In this document: in pieces, positions 22,295 to 34,132 of the stretch | Position numbering within the stretch: the stretch's first letter is position 1 | Layout: every line of letters begins with the position of its first letter | Assembly (NCBI GenBank): GCA_007258455.2 | Contig: VDFB02193867.1 | Location: 524,935,692 to 524,999,691, forward strand | Direction: 5' to 3' | Length of the DNA stretch: 64,000 bases | Source: Sequoia sempervirens | Lineage: Eukaryota > Streptophyta > Pinopsida > Cupressales > Cupressaceae | Position numbers and translations under genes: made by a program | Notes under the pieces: model-generated | What the model was told of the DNA's origin: nothing | The model's input: only the letters and a program-made list of their open reading frames with translations | The model's database searches: none

Positions 22295-25200
22295 ATGGCA
22301 ACCAGCGTCCGATACGAGGACAGGCTCGAGGGTGCGTCCAACTTCTTGCAGTGGAAGGTTCAAATTACATCTGTTCTGAAGGAGAACAGGTTGTGGATCT
22401 ATGCTAGCACAGAAGTGACTCCACCAACAAATGATCCTGTTGCCTTAGATTCACATGAAGTTAAAGAGGCCAAGGCTCAGAGGATTATCCTAGATGGAGT
22501 AAGAGATCATTTAATTCCTCATTTATCGGGGAAAGACATCGCCAAGGAGATGTGGGATACGCTCACAAAACTTTATCAGAGCGACTATCAAAGTTGTAAG
22601 ATGATGCTCAAGGACAAATTGCATAATACCAAGATGTCCAAAGGCGAGAGTGTGACCTCTTGTCCAAGCTGACACAGGTCAAGGATGAGCTTGCTACTGT
22701 TGGAGAGACGATTAAAGAAGATGAGTTGGTGCGTATAGCCTTGAATGGTTTTTCAAAGCACTGGGAAGTGTTTGTCAAGTGTGTTGTCGACAGAGATCGG
22801 CTACCTGATTGGGCAAGACTTTGGGATGATTTTGTTCAGGAGGAGATCCATGAAGGTGCTCATCGAGGAGATCAGACGAAGAAGGGTCAAGATGAAGAAA
22901 ATCTTGCTCTTGCAAGCAAGGGTAAGAAGTCCAATAAAGAGCAATCGGAAGGTTCTTCTTCTAAGAGTGGGAAGAAGAAAGATCTGAGCAAGATTAAATG
23001 CTTTTGCTGCCATCAGATGGGTCACTATGCCAGTTAATGTCCAAATAAGAAAAATAAGGACAAGCATAAGAATCAATTTGCTGCTACAGCAGAGGTGGAC
23101 GAGTTTGCATCACAATTTGAGAATGAGTTTTCACTCATTGCCTGTCTCTCAAGTTCAATTGCCAATAGGGTATGGTATATTGACAGTGGGGCGTCTCACC
23201 ACATGACGGGAGTCAGAGAATGTTTCACCAAGTTGGAGGAGAAGAAGCTGGATTTCTATATTGAGCTCGGAGACAATGCCAAGTACCATGCAACTGGTAT
23301 TGGCACCATCAAGTTTTAGAGGGAGTCTAGAAAACCTTTGTTGGTGGAGGATGTGTTGTATGTCCCTAGCATGACAAAGAATTTAATCTCAGTTTCTGCC
23401 TTGGAAGACAAGGGTTACATTGTGACCTTTGAGAGGGGAAAAGTGTATATTCGTCCCAAAGATTCCAAGATTGCAAAAGTGATTGGTGTCAGGCATGGCA
23501 GCTTGTTTCAGTTACAGTTTGAGCTAGCACATGTGTTGGGTAGTAGTTGTAAAGGGATAGGAGAATTATGGCACAAGAGGATGGCTCACCTTCACCATGG
23601 AGCACTTAATATTCTTAAGGAAATAGTAACGGGGCTTCCTAAGATGAAGACAGAAAAGCATGAGGTGTGCAAGGGTTGTGCTCTTGGGAAATATGCCAAG
23701 ACCAATTTTCCAATCAGCGACACTAGATCTGAAGGGATTTTGGATCTTGTACATTCAGATGTGTGTGGGCCCATGTCAACAACATCCTTGAATGGATATG
23801 AGTATTATGTTACCTTCATTGATGATTTCTCCAGGAAGACGTGGATATATTTCATGAAGAATAAAGATGAGATCTTCAGTAGGTTCAAAGAGTTTAAGGC
23901 TCTCATGGAGAACCAAACTGGGAAGAAGATCAAGATACTGAGGTCTGATAATGGAGGCGAGTATACCTCGAATGCCTTCAAATATTTTTGTTCTCAGGAA
24001 GGTATCAAGAAAGAGTTGATAGTTTCATACAACCCTCAGTAGAATGGGGTTGTTGAACGAAAGAATAGAGCTATTGTTGGAGTAGCCAAGGCCATGCTTC
24101 ATGATCGGGATCTGCCTTGGTTCTTATGGGCAGAAGCTTGCAACACAACTGTGTATTTGCAGAATAGGAGCCCTCACAAAGTGTTGGGAAAATTGACTCC
24201 AGAAGAGGCGTTCACTGGTAAGAAACCAAATTTGGGGCACATTCGCATCTTTGGATGCCTTGTGTATTGTCACATTCCTGTTGAGAAGAGAACCAAGTTG
24301 GAACCTACTGCAGAGAAGGGTATCCTTGTTGGGTACAGTGAAACTTCTAAGGCTTATCAGGTTTACATTCCTACTCTCAGGAAAATAGTGGTTTGCAGAG
24401 ATGTGAAGTTTGAGGAAGAAAGGGCTCTTCAGAAGTCAAGCAACTTGATGAATGAGGAGGAACACTCACCCATGGTTGAGGTAGCACAAATTCCTCAAAC
24501 TTCAGTCACACAAGCTGGAGAGCAGAACAAGTAGGATGATTAGATAGAGGAACAAATAATTCCTCAGCCTTAGATTCCTATTAGTGAGAAGAGGAGAAAC
24601 AGGGCAGCTGAGCAAACATTGAGAGAGGCTCAAGAATATGTAGGTGATCCTCAAGATTCAGTCAGACAAAGAAGGGCCCCTAGACATTATTCTGATTATG
24701 TTGCACTTATGAGTGAATTAATTGAAGTAGAGCCTTCTAGCTTTTAGGAGGCATCCAAGCACCAAGTGTGGAGAGATGCCATGGTGGAAGAGTATTCTTC
24801 CATCATGAAGAACAATGTGTGGGAGGTAGTACCAAGACCAGAAGATAAGTCTGTGGTGGGCTCGAGATGGTTGTATAAGATTAAGCATGTTGCGGATGGT
24901 AGTGTGGAGAAGTTCAAAGCTCGGTTTGTGGCTAAGGGGTTTTCTCAGAAGGAGGGAGTCGACTATGATGAGACTTTTGCTCCAGTAGTGAGGTACTCAT
25001 CCATAAGAGCTATCATTTCTGTAGCAACACAAATGGGTTGGAGGATTCACCAAATGGATGTAAAGACGGCCTTCCTCAATGGAGTGATTGAGGAAGAGAT
25101 TTACATAGAGTAGCCAGAAGGATTTGAAGCACATGAGAGGGATTCTCATGTATGCAGGTTAAAAAGAGCACTGTATGGACTCAAGCAGGCTCCTAGGGCG

Positions 25201-26275
25201 TGGTATTCACGTATTGATAGTTACTTGTAGAGTGTGAGCTTCATCAAGAGTGAGGTGGATTCGAACCTGTACTATGTTCAAGTGAAGGGCGAACTTCTCA
25301 TATTGTTGTTATATGTTGATGACCTATTTCTCACAAGGTCAGAAGAGCTCATAGCACACTACAAGTGGGATCTTGCAGGAGAGTTTGAGATGAAGGACTT
25401 GGGGTTGATGCATTACTTTCTAGGGTTGGAGTTGTGGCAGAAAGAGGTAGAGATCTTCCTTGGAAAAGGGAAGTACTTAATTGATATCTTGAAGCGATTT
25501 AGGATGGAAAACTGTAAGCCTATGTCAACGCCACTTGTGACCAATTGGAAGAAGATTGATGCTTCTAGATCAGAGGCAGTGGACCCAACTTTATACAGAT
25601 AGTTGATAGGCTCTCTTATGTATCTGGTCAACACCAGGCCAGACTTTTTTTTGCAGTGAACTCACTCATTCAGTTTATGGTGGAACCTAAACGTGTGCAC
25701 TGGATAGCTACGAAGCATGTTTTGAGATATCTCCGAGGCACAATTGATTATGGGTTGAAGTATGTTCAGTAGGATGGAGTGAAGCTTGAGGGGTTTAGCG
25801 ATGCAGATTGGGTAGGCAGTACAGCTGATTGGAAGAGCACTTCAGGGTGCAGTTTTAGTTTGGGATTAGGAGCAGTCTCTTGGTATAGTAGAAATAGAAG
25901 TCAGTTGCACTAAGTTTTGCAGAGGCCAAGTATATGGCAGCCAATATGGCTACATGTGAGGCTATCTAGCTTCGGAAACTTCTAGCTGGGCTCTTTAATT
26001 AGGAGCTAGATCTTGTAGTCATTTACTGTGATAATCAGAGTTGTATCAAACTCTCTGAGAATCCAGTGTTTCATGACAAGTCAAAGCACATTGAGATCAA
26101 GTACCACTTCATCAGAGATTGTGTGGAGAAGGGGATAGTGAAGCTCATTTACATTCCTACGGATGAACAAATTGCAGATATCTTGACAAAGGCCTTAATG
26201 AAGAGCAAGTTTGAATTCTTCAGGGACAAGTTGGGTGTGGTGCAGAACACTTTCCTCGCTAAGAGGGAGTGTTGA
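22295..26275 (+). pseudogene. Copia Gag-Pol polyprotein, multiply stopped
   Basis: Gag begins MATSVRYEDRLEGASNF (22295); a frameshift lies near 22660 and a knuckle CFCCHQMGHYAS-stop-C near 23000-23042. Protease: WYIDSGASHHM (about 23175). Integrase: zinc-binding H..H..C..C (HKRMAHLHH, CKGCALGKY), catalytic D in HSDVCGP and RSDNGGEY. Reverse transcriptase: DETFAPVVRY, YVDDL (about 25310). RNase H: KHIEIKYHFIRD, ADILTKAL. In-frame TAG stops occur at 23317, 24040, 24532, 24541, 24571, 24745, 25111, 25228, 25600, 25770, 25967 and 26000, plus TAG 25895 after a small deletion. Most lie where relatives have Gln. Confidence 0.95.
26261..26269 (+). promoter_or_regulatory. Copia polypurine tract
   Basis: AAGAGGGAG directly before the 3' LTR, the plus-strand primer for reverse transcription. 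The RNase H frame ends just over the LTR border. Confidence 0.85.
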
Positions 26276-26787
26276 TTTTTGTAGCTCAAAAAGTGGGATA
26301 TGGATTTGCTTTAAAGCAACTCAAGATTAGATATGCTTTAAATCAATTTGAGTTGGATTTTTAGCAATAGCAGGATTTTTATTCTTTAATAGGATGTTTC
26401 CGAGTTTGTGAGGATAAGATAAGTCCAAGAGTGATTTTATGTGTAATTAAAGCCAAAGAAAGCAAGGAAAGTTTCTTTCCTTGCACGCTAAGTAAAGTAG
26501 CAAGGCTCTATAAAAGTAAGATTGTTGTAGCAAACTCATATTGTACTTTTGAAAGAAAAGTTTTCTATTAGGCTGAATAGAAGATCCAACATTTGCAGGT
26601 TTTTCCTCGCTTTGGGGTTTCCTGGGTAAATTTGTGTTATTGTCTTTTTGTGTTTGGCTTCATGTTATTTTTGCTTCCACTGTTATTAGTTGTTATTTAA
26701 TCCAGTGTATTAATTGCTATAAATCAGATTTATTTTCTATGAATTTATTGTGTAATTAATTTGTAGCTGGGTTATAAGAAATTAACA
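26270..26787 (+). repeat. Copia 3' LTR
   Basis: 518 bases, TGTTGATTTTTG to AAATTAACA, about 94-95% identical by eye to the 5' LTR, followed by the AAAAA target duplication. Confidence 0.95.
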
Positions 26788-26959
26788 AAAAAGGCACATC
26801 CCAAGAGTTGTATGGGCAGAGCCCAGAAGTTCAGAGTCATCTTGATAATAATATAGATTTTAGCAAGCAATATGTAATGATGTAACTTTTTAGAGGCATA
26901 AAATATTATAAAGTCTTTGCTTTTCTTTGATGTGTATCAATTTTCATAGTCTAAGGTGT

Positions 26960-27400
26960 GTGTGAGAGACATTTTTGGCCTTCTCGTCTTCATCATGTTG
27001 AGCTAGGAGTGTGCTTATAGCATGGTTAGCGATGGAAGTGTATAAAAAAAGAGGATAACTATAAACTATAGGCATGAGAATAGAGAGAACAACTTAATAA
27101 TTTTTAATAACATTGAAGGCTTGTTGACATTCTTGGTTCCACTATAAAGTGATATTTTCTCAAGAGATATGTGGAAAAAATTATGTGGTTAGAAAGTTTG
27201 AGAAATGAAATGATGAACTTATAGACATCCCTTAATACTTTTTAGGTGATAAACATTTTAAAGTAAATTCATATTAACAATTGTATCACTTTTTTTAGTA
27301 TTAACCTCGATGCCTCTTTCAGAAATAATGAATCCTAAAATATTTTTTTAAAACTTTCTTACGGTTGAGCCTCATGTTGTACTATCTAAGACTTTAAAAA
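26960..27400 (-). pseudogene. Ty3/gypsy reverse transcriptase / RNase H relic
   Basis: The minus strand near 27380-27300 reads MRLNRKK, then after a frameshift FIISERGIEVNTKKSDTIV. This matches the NPKKC..GFIVSERGIE.NP.K region of gypsy reverse transcriptase. Downstream, badly decayed text around 27250-27120 (SIKGCL, HHFIS, YSGTKN) fits the following thumb/RNase H border. Several stops and frameshifts. No LTRs belonging to it were found. Confidence 0.6.
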
Positions 27401-27514
27401 ATCATTGATATATATTGGGAATGGAACTCTCTAATTTATGATTTGGAGAGATGTTTACATAATCTTTTGAGATAGAATTACATCAATTAATGGAAGGTGA
27501 GAGCACCGGCTCAT

Positions 27515-27516
<2 letters not shown>

Positions 27517-27552
<36 letters not shown>
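27517..27552. repeat. (AT)n microsatellite
   Basis: 36 bases of perfect AT repeat, likely length-variable between individuals. Confidence 0.95.
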
Positions 27553-27555
<3 letters not shown>

Positions 27556-28487
27556 CTAAATTTTCAAGGAAAAACAAAGTTAAGACATAAAAATGAGTTC
27601 CAAGGTGTGGTGAAAGCTATTATATGTTGGTCTCGACAATTGATTATGCTTGAAAAATCCATCCATAAAGAAAAAATTCTTTTAGTTAGGTGTGGAATTT
27701 GACTATCATGTCAACATTGGGAAAGATAAAATAAACTTTTAGAGAGGATTTTTTTATATTTAAAATTAATACAAATCCTGATGTGGCCATCTAATTTGGT
27801 GAGAAGAAATATATTGGAAATACTATTATACATCATAGAAGTCTACCCTAAGAAATTTATTTATTTATTTATTTAATTACTTTCACACCAAGTGTAAGGA
27901 CTATGTCATGTACTATTCCATTAGGGTAAATTCTAGGAAGATCTTTATAATTCTATATAATTATGAAATTCATGGACATTTATATCAATGGAATGCTTTG
28001 TTGGTTAGAGGAAATTTCATATCTTTGATATTGTTTTAGTGTCGGTTGCATCCATATGAACATAAATATTTTCTCTTATTTCTAAAGTTCTTTGATTTTC
28101 AAAAAAAGGATTTGTAGGCAAGTCTAGCTCCAAGTATATAATGGGCTAGAGTTGGAGGTTTGCATGATACTTTCTATAAAGATTTTTTTTAGGTATTTAT
28201 CAATATAAAACATGTCAACACAAGATACTAGTTTGTGATGTCTAAAGTATTTCTCATGATATCTACCATAGACAAGAAATTAAAACCCTTTTCCATTCAA
28301 TTTAACTCATTTAGGTGAATGTTATGTTTTGGTGTAGTATTGATGATGTGAGTACCATGTGATAATGTTAAAGGTGTACTTGTTACAAGTAGAGGCAGGA
28401 GTTGTGGTTTTCATTTGAATGGAAATTTTAAACATGTCATTCATATTTTTCGTCATAAAGTTGGAGGCATTACTCTTGGGTGGGATT
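27553..28487. other. No gene; degenerate element sequence
   Basis: AT-rich; contains an (ATTT)n run at about 27855-27880. It may belong to the same decayed gypsy element as 26960-27400, but no motif is clear enough to assign. Confidence 0.35.
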
Positions 28488-29068
28488 TCTAAGGAAGCTA
28501 AGGTAGTGAAACAACTTCCTACACTAATCTTGAGAGGAGGATAATGCAAAACTTTACAGATCTTTTCATCAATTACAAAAACTTAAACAAAAATAAATAT
28601 AAATATCATGCATACCACAACACAATGATTTACGTGGGGAAAACCCTTTTGGAAGAAAAACCCCACACTCCAAAAGCCGCCCAATATATTATTCAAAAAT
28701 CATGAAGATTAAAATATACTTGCAAAGCAAGCTTCTCACAGGAGTGTCACCAACTAGAGATCCATAAGCAACATGAACGCTATCAAACTCTCAAAATACA
28801 TCATAATATACAATTGTAATACAATGCCCTCATAAAATAGGGTTTCCTTTTGGAGTAAGTCAAGCCAACAAAATGTCGACCATCAGATCTAAGACCAAAT
28901 GATGAACAGTCTAGATTTACAATAAAAAAATACATAAAATTTGGCTTTCAAGAGTGTTTCCCTTGAGCCCCTGAACCCCTCACAGGGGGTACCCCTTGTG
29001 CCCCTCGTGCTTACCTATCAACAGTAAACCTCATGTAATTGCAAGGTTGAGACACATTTTCCCAACCA
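28488..29068 (-). repeat. Solo LTR of the second copia family
   Basis: In inverted orientation it matches the LTR at 58335-58949 over its length: both ends (AAGGAAGCTAAGGTAGTGAAA at the left, in parts; AAGGTTGAGACAC at the right) and the inner blocks GGGGAAAACCC and CAGGGGGTACCCC. No coding sequence of the same element flanks it, so it is a solo LTR. The terminal bases have mutated and no clean target duplication is visible. Confidence 0.8.
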
Positions 29069-30021
29069 AATTTACTGAAAAATGTGACAATAATTATTGT
29101 TGGGAGCTTGCTACATTCATGAAAGTCAGTGGTTATGATAGTGATATGGAAAAAAATAGTATTAACTTTATCAATTGTTCAAGATTATTATCTTTGTTCA
29201 CACTAATAAGGAATTCCACTAAATCTAATGTCTTTGGATTGCTTACAATTTTTTTGATTCTTGGAGAATATTTGGGTTGTGACACAAATATTTTTTTCTC
29301 TTCACTTAGATCTTTGGAGGCTAGTTGATGGAGGGTCCATTGTGTGGCATAATCATGGTGCTCATATTTAGGCATGTCTAAAGTGTATGGGGTTTCTCCA
29401 TTTGTTTCCTTATTTTTAACATGTGATGGGAATAAAATGCATGCTAGGCTTAAGTGTGAAGAGAAATATAATATGTTTAATATAGTTGTGGAAAAGTGAC
29501 CTTATATCAAAGGGTGATGATTTGGTTTAGATGCAAATGTATAGGTGTAATTTTATCTCTTAAACTACAATTCAAATATTTTGTGAAGGTTTTTAATGTT
29601 AATTTCCTACTTAGGACAGGGTAAGTTCCTAATGGATGAGAAGTTGGAGTAAGTTATATATCTTTCGCTCAAGACATATAACTTGGTTAAAATAATTTGT
29701 TGATCCCATTGGTATTTTTGTTTGGCATTAATGTCAAATATATAACAAGGTCGATAGGGTAGTATATTTGTTTGTTTCACATGGTGGTCAACACCAACTA
29801 CATTGAGCATTATGATATTTATATCATTTGGGAAATCATGAGAGATATATTTGATTGTTTCAAAAGTCATTATACATTTGGGCTTTATAAGGTTTGAATA
29901 AATGTGGAAATAAAAGGATTGACACTGACATAATGATAATGTTTTTTTTATTGACAAAGGTTAATGGTTTATTTGTGAAGTTTATCAACACAAAGTCTTT
30001 ACACTAAATGATTACTCATTT
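29069..30021. other. No gene seen
   Basis: AT-rich. Two small minus-strand ORFs (29133-29375, 80 codons; 29607-29957, 116 codons) have no recognised domain and are not supported by context. Confidence 0.4.
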
Positions 30022-31578
30022 TGAAGAAGACAGTGCAAGGAATGTGCAACCGCTTTTGGAAGCTTGGTGAACAGGTGAAGAAGAGTATGATTTCATGACT
30101 AACTACTTAGGAAGCAGTTTTTCAGACCACTGTGACAGTTATGGCTTGTAATGAGCAACATAATCTGTATTTATGTTTCTTTTTTTGAGTTCGTTTTATG
30201 AAATAGTGAAAAACCCTAGTTTGAGTCCTTGGTTTAGTGTTGACCAAAGTATTTGCATTTGGGTATGTACAAAGTGTTTCATTTCGACTTGGGTCACTTG
30301 ATTTTCTCATTATTGCATTCAAATCTAAGGTTTTTTTTTGGTTTTGGTCTATGTTCAAATGCTCATGCTTTCTCTCATGCGTGTTATAGACCTTGGTGCT
30401 ATGCATTTTTGTTGGGTCGACCTATAGTTGCATTATGTATGGTTGAAGCTTGTTTTGTCAAGGGTTTTGTGTATCAATGTTTTTTTCCTAGGGCATGCCA
30501 TGTAAAAAAAATTGTTGTCTTGCATTTGTAAGGTTTTTAGAGCATATTCTTGTAGTATACATTGTTGTTTTGTAGGTGTATACAAAAGGTTATGGTGCAT
30601 ATGTATGGGTCATTTAAAGTTTGCATGCTTTTTTCATATCAATTTTGACCATGCATTAAATGTTTTAGTAGTTACATATGATGATAGTATTCAAAGAATG
30701 ATAAACCATAATGATTCAAGGGGCAGTTTTGAAGATAGTTAACAGATTACATGTGGCATTATTTGAAAGGCAGTTTATAGCAGTTGCCATTCTTAGAATG
30801 TTTATATAAACAATGATTTATCATTGTTTGATGTTCGGTGTTTTTAATAGAGTTATCATGTTGAATGTGTAAATAGAATTATGTAATTGAAGTTTTACAA
30901 ACATGATGCAAAACAGAGTGTATAACTGATATATTTGATATTTTAGAGATTCTAGTGAATGAATATTTAAGATATTAAGTGTATTAGATTAGAGGTGAAA
31001 TATGATTTGTAGAGAAATAGAGTGATCCTCTGTAGTTGAATTCTTTATTGAGAAATGTATGATGAAGTTAAAATGATCAAGTCAGTGAGACAGATTGATC
31101 ATTGCCAATGAGGCAGATATTTGTATGCCACTGAGACAAATGTGTATGTCAGTGAGGCATTCTTGTAACTAGTGGGGTTCTTTGGTTAGTGAGGCCATTT
31201 TTTCCAGTGAGGCATTCTTGAAAATCCAATGAGGCATTGTTTTATTGCCAGTGAGGCATTGTAAACAAAAAGTTTTCAGATTAAGCCAGTGAGGCATCAT
31301 TTCTGAAGTGGTGTTTTATCCCTAGAGGGTTTTCCACTCATCAAATTATTTGTCTTATGGTCTCATTGTTTTGATGTGATAATGTTTCATGATTGTGATG
31401 ATATTTGGTTTGCTTTAATATTTCTTATTTAAGTTCTTTAATGATTACATTCAATTCATGATTGTATTTATCATTGAAATATTAAGAGCATAAATTATTC
31501 AATTCTTTTTGAAGGAAAAAAGTTAAAATTTGTTTAAGACACTAATTCACCTCCCCTCTCAGTGTCTTCTTCACTCCA
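30022..31578 (+). repeat. Candidate long solo LTR
   Basis: About 1.55 kb. The left end TGAAGAAGACA is the exact inverse of TGTCTTCTTCA at 31563-31573. The right end (CACCTCCCCTCTCAGTGTC, then ACTCCA) resembles the U5 end of the LTR at 4492-5570 in opposite orientation. A TATA motif (TTTATATAAAC) lies near 30800. Neither a primer-binding site nor a clear target duplication is seen, so boundaries are provisional. Confidence 0.45.
31092..31300 (+). repeat. Short tandem array of CAGTGAGGCATT units
   Basis: Eight imperfect copies of CAGTGAGGCATT or a close variant, spaced 21-38 bases apart, inside the proposed LTR. The core is far better conserved than the spacers. Confidence 0.8.
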
Positions 31579-32298
31579 ACATAATTAACTTGAGATATGT
31601 AAACTTCTTAAGAAAGTATTATTGAATGAGTGTAATGTAAGATTAAGGTTTTGGTTTGTCTCTAAGATATGGTTGTTGGATGTTGACTAACATGTAGACA
31701 TGATATTTGGATATAAGTGAAGCTATAAAAATACTTTGATGAGGTTTGAATGCTTACCTTTGATCTAAGGTTGATTGTGTTATATGAATTCTTATATGAA
31801 AGCATAAATGAGTTGTATGATTTGAATGATATTATGGGGTGTCTAAAGAGTGGATCTAGGTGATGTGGATGCTCAAATGGTTTGGGTAGCAACCTAGTTT
31901 AACCTTAGGACTACTTTTAGATGTTAGGGGGGCCACCAAAATAAGAAACATATACATCAAAACACATTAAGATGTGCCATACTATAGATGGATATATAGG
32001 AGGTGCATACATCAAAATGAGATGGATACACATTTGTAGATTTTGTATACATTTATTTAAAGTGTAATTTTTACAATACAAGCAATATAAGATGGGGCTA
32101 CTAGAACACATTTTGGATATTTTAGATTGAGAATGAATATGCTGTTTCAAAATATAGTTTATTACTAATGGTTTCAGAGAGAGCCTACTAGGTAGATAAA
32201 CTAAAAAGTATATTAGGTACATTGATTTATGTGGTAGATACTTTGATCTGCGATAGGAAATTTGGTAAAAGATAAATGTTTTTAGAAAAGTTTCAAAC
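31579..32298. other. No gene seen
   Basis: AT-rich flank of the LINE insertion site; small minus-strand ORFs (31662-31892, 31917-32300) show no domain. Confidence 0.4.
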
Positions 32299-32313
32299 AA
32301 GAAGACACATGTT
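32299..32313. repeat. Target-site duplication of the three-ORF LINE, left copy
   Basis: AAGAAGACACATGTT, identical to 40281-40295. Confidence 0.85.
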
Positions 32314-32491
32314 TTTGATTAAGAAACAAATAGGTTTTAAAGGGGACCTGAAACCCCTAACAATAATAGAGGAATAGATATAGGATTAAAAGTGTCCAAT
32401 CAAAAAATAGAAAGTTTCCCACAAAGAAGAAAACAAAGGAAACCAAGGCAACACAGTAAAAACCATCAAAAAGCCACAAAAGATCTAGCCA

Positions 32492-34132
32492 CTAGGCCAT
32501 ATTCCTGAGAATCTTCGCCACCTTCTGCTCCATCTTATTCGTGTTGGTAGCAGATTTTTTAATTTCCTGGATGTTCACAAGGGCTTGATCTACCTTCTTC
32601 AAATTCGCTCTAGTTTTGTTGCTCGGCCCTCCACCTTCCAGTTGGCTTTCCTCTTTCTCAACATCCATGAACACAACTGTCCTAACTTGATAAGCATTTT
32701 CCAAATTCTCCACCATCATGTTCATGGTCTTAGCAGTAGAATTTAAAATTTTGTGACTTATAATAAGCACCTTGTGGAGGGAGTCTTTTACGTTCCTCAA
32801 TTTTTCCTCAATCTCAAATAGCTTCCCATCATGGTTGCTTTTGAATGGTTATAAATCCTCCACCATTTTCTTAAGACACTCCACCATGTATTTATTCTCA
32901 TCCTCTATCCATAACTCAGAGGCCTTAACGTTGTCTCTATTTTGATTGTCATCATCCTTCTCAATCTTACTATTCATTGCTCTCTGGTTCAGCTTAATTT
33001 CCTTAATCTCAAAGAAAACCCATCTAATTAACCTGAAAAAATCCACAGACCCATTACGGGCAATAGCGAGAATATCATCAGGGAATTCCTGTTCATCTTT
33101 AAAATAATGATCCTCCACCTTCAGATCCCTAGGAAAGTGGGGCCTCTCTTCTCTGTCAGTCGCAGGGTAACTGGAATTATCAAAAGAAGGGGTCGACTAT
33201 GAGTCCTCCCCACTAATTTCATAAGAAGAGTCCTCTAATACCTTTCTTTTCCCTTTATTCTGGGGAGAGACACTAGATTTTCTTTTCCCCTTAACAACAA
33301 CCCTATCTTTAGAAGGGGTCTGGTGGGACACAACCGACATAGCTTTAAAATGATCATGAATTAACACAAGCAGGCCTTCATGGAGAATGGAATGCCTAAT
33401 AGGATTTTTTTTATGGTTCCTTAGGCTGGAATTCAAAGAAGCGAGATAGAAAGGGAGAGAAACGCTAATTTGATGCCTGAAATGGTTGAGAAGTACGAAA
33501 TGGTACCCGAAGACCCTAGTGTAGCGGCCATCCAGGGTAACATACTCGATCAACACATTCAACACCTTCTTCTAGTGTGAAACTATCCTCACTGAGTCAT
33601 AGTAGCTTTTAGTTGCCCTTCGCAGGTCCTCCTCTTTCTTAGACTTAGGAAAATTCTAGATAGCTTGGTCGAAGAGCTTTCTATCTCTATAGAATTTGAT
33701 ACCCTACATAGGAAGCCACGTAACCTCAGCAATAAGTTGCTCATTCATGACCACATTTCTCCCAAACAAAATTATCTCACCATCATCCCAACCCTTGGAA
33801 AAACACCTGGTAACATCTGGATCCTAGCCATGAAGTTTTTCAATAAAAATAGTGATCCCGCCCTTCTCCAGCCTCTCCCAGAGCTTAGAATTATTTATTA
33901 TGATCTCATAGTTCGTCAGCTCCACCCTATGACTCTCACCACCCATGTTGGTAACCTTGCTGGTATGTTTAGAATTATCTAGAAGACTAGAAGAACTATC
34001 CTTTGTAATTCCCAAAAAGAGTGCGAAGCTCAAATCATTTGACTGACAAGTATTAAAATTACATCTTGGCCAACAAAAAGTAATAAGTGATCCACAGTCC
34101 CAAGACTGCATGACATGGCACTTTTCCATCAT
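32492..34132 (-). pseudogene. LINE ORF3, uncharacterised 547-codon frame
   Basis: Four open pieces (34132-33824, 33565-33197, 33118-32849, 32800-32492) are all in one frame, so the ORF is interrupted only by about six stops (five TAG, one TAA) and no frameshift over 1,641 bases. The start ATG overlaps the ORF2 stop as ATGA (34132-34129). The N-terminal half includes FGRNVVMNEQLIAEVT, then YTRVFGYHFVLLNHFRHQ, resembling (my inference) accessory proteins of plant retroelements such as the putative plant transposon protein domain. A Lys/Ser-rich linker with KGKRK motifs follows, then an acidic stretch, and a helical, probably coiled-coil C-terminus. Function unknown. Confidence 0.75.

Larger units (their letters stand above)
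21677..26787 (+). mobile_element. Complete Ty1/copia LTR retrotransposon
   Basis: A 5,111-base element with two 518-base LTRs, primer-binding site, gag-pol remnant and polypurine tract, flanked by AAAAA on both sides (21672-21676 and 26788-26792), the expected 5-base target duplication. The LTRs differ at roughly 30 positions by eye (about 5-6%), so insertion is not very recent. The domain order PR-IN-RT-RH is that of Ty1/copia. More than ten TAG stops and a few frameshifts make it inactive. Confidence 0.96.

Noticed and set aside
31092..31300. Possible CRISPR-like array
   Set aside because: Core is only about 12 bases, spacers are 10-25 bases and uneven, in plant LTR-like DNA; no cas genes.
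30022..31578. A complete LTR element here
   Set aside because: No primer-binding site, polypurine tract, second LTR or target duplication could be found; kept only as a candidate solo LTR.
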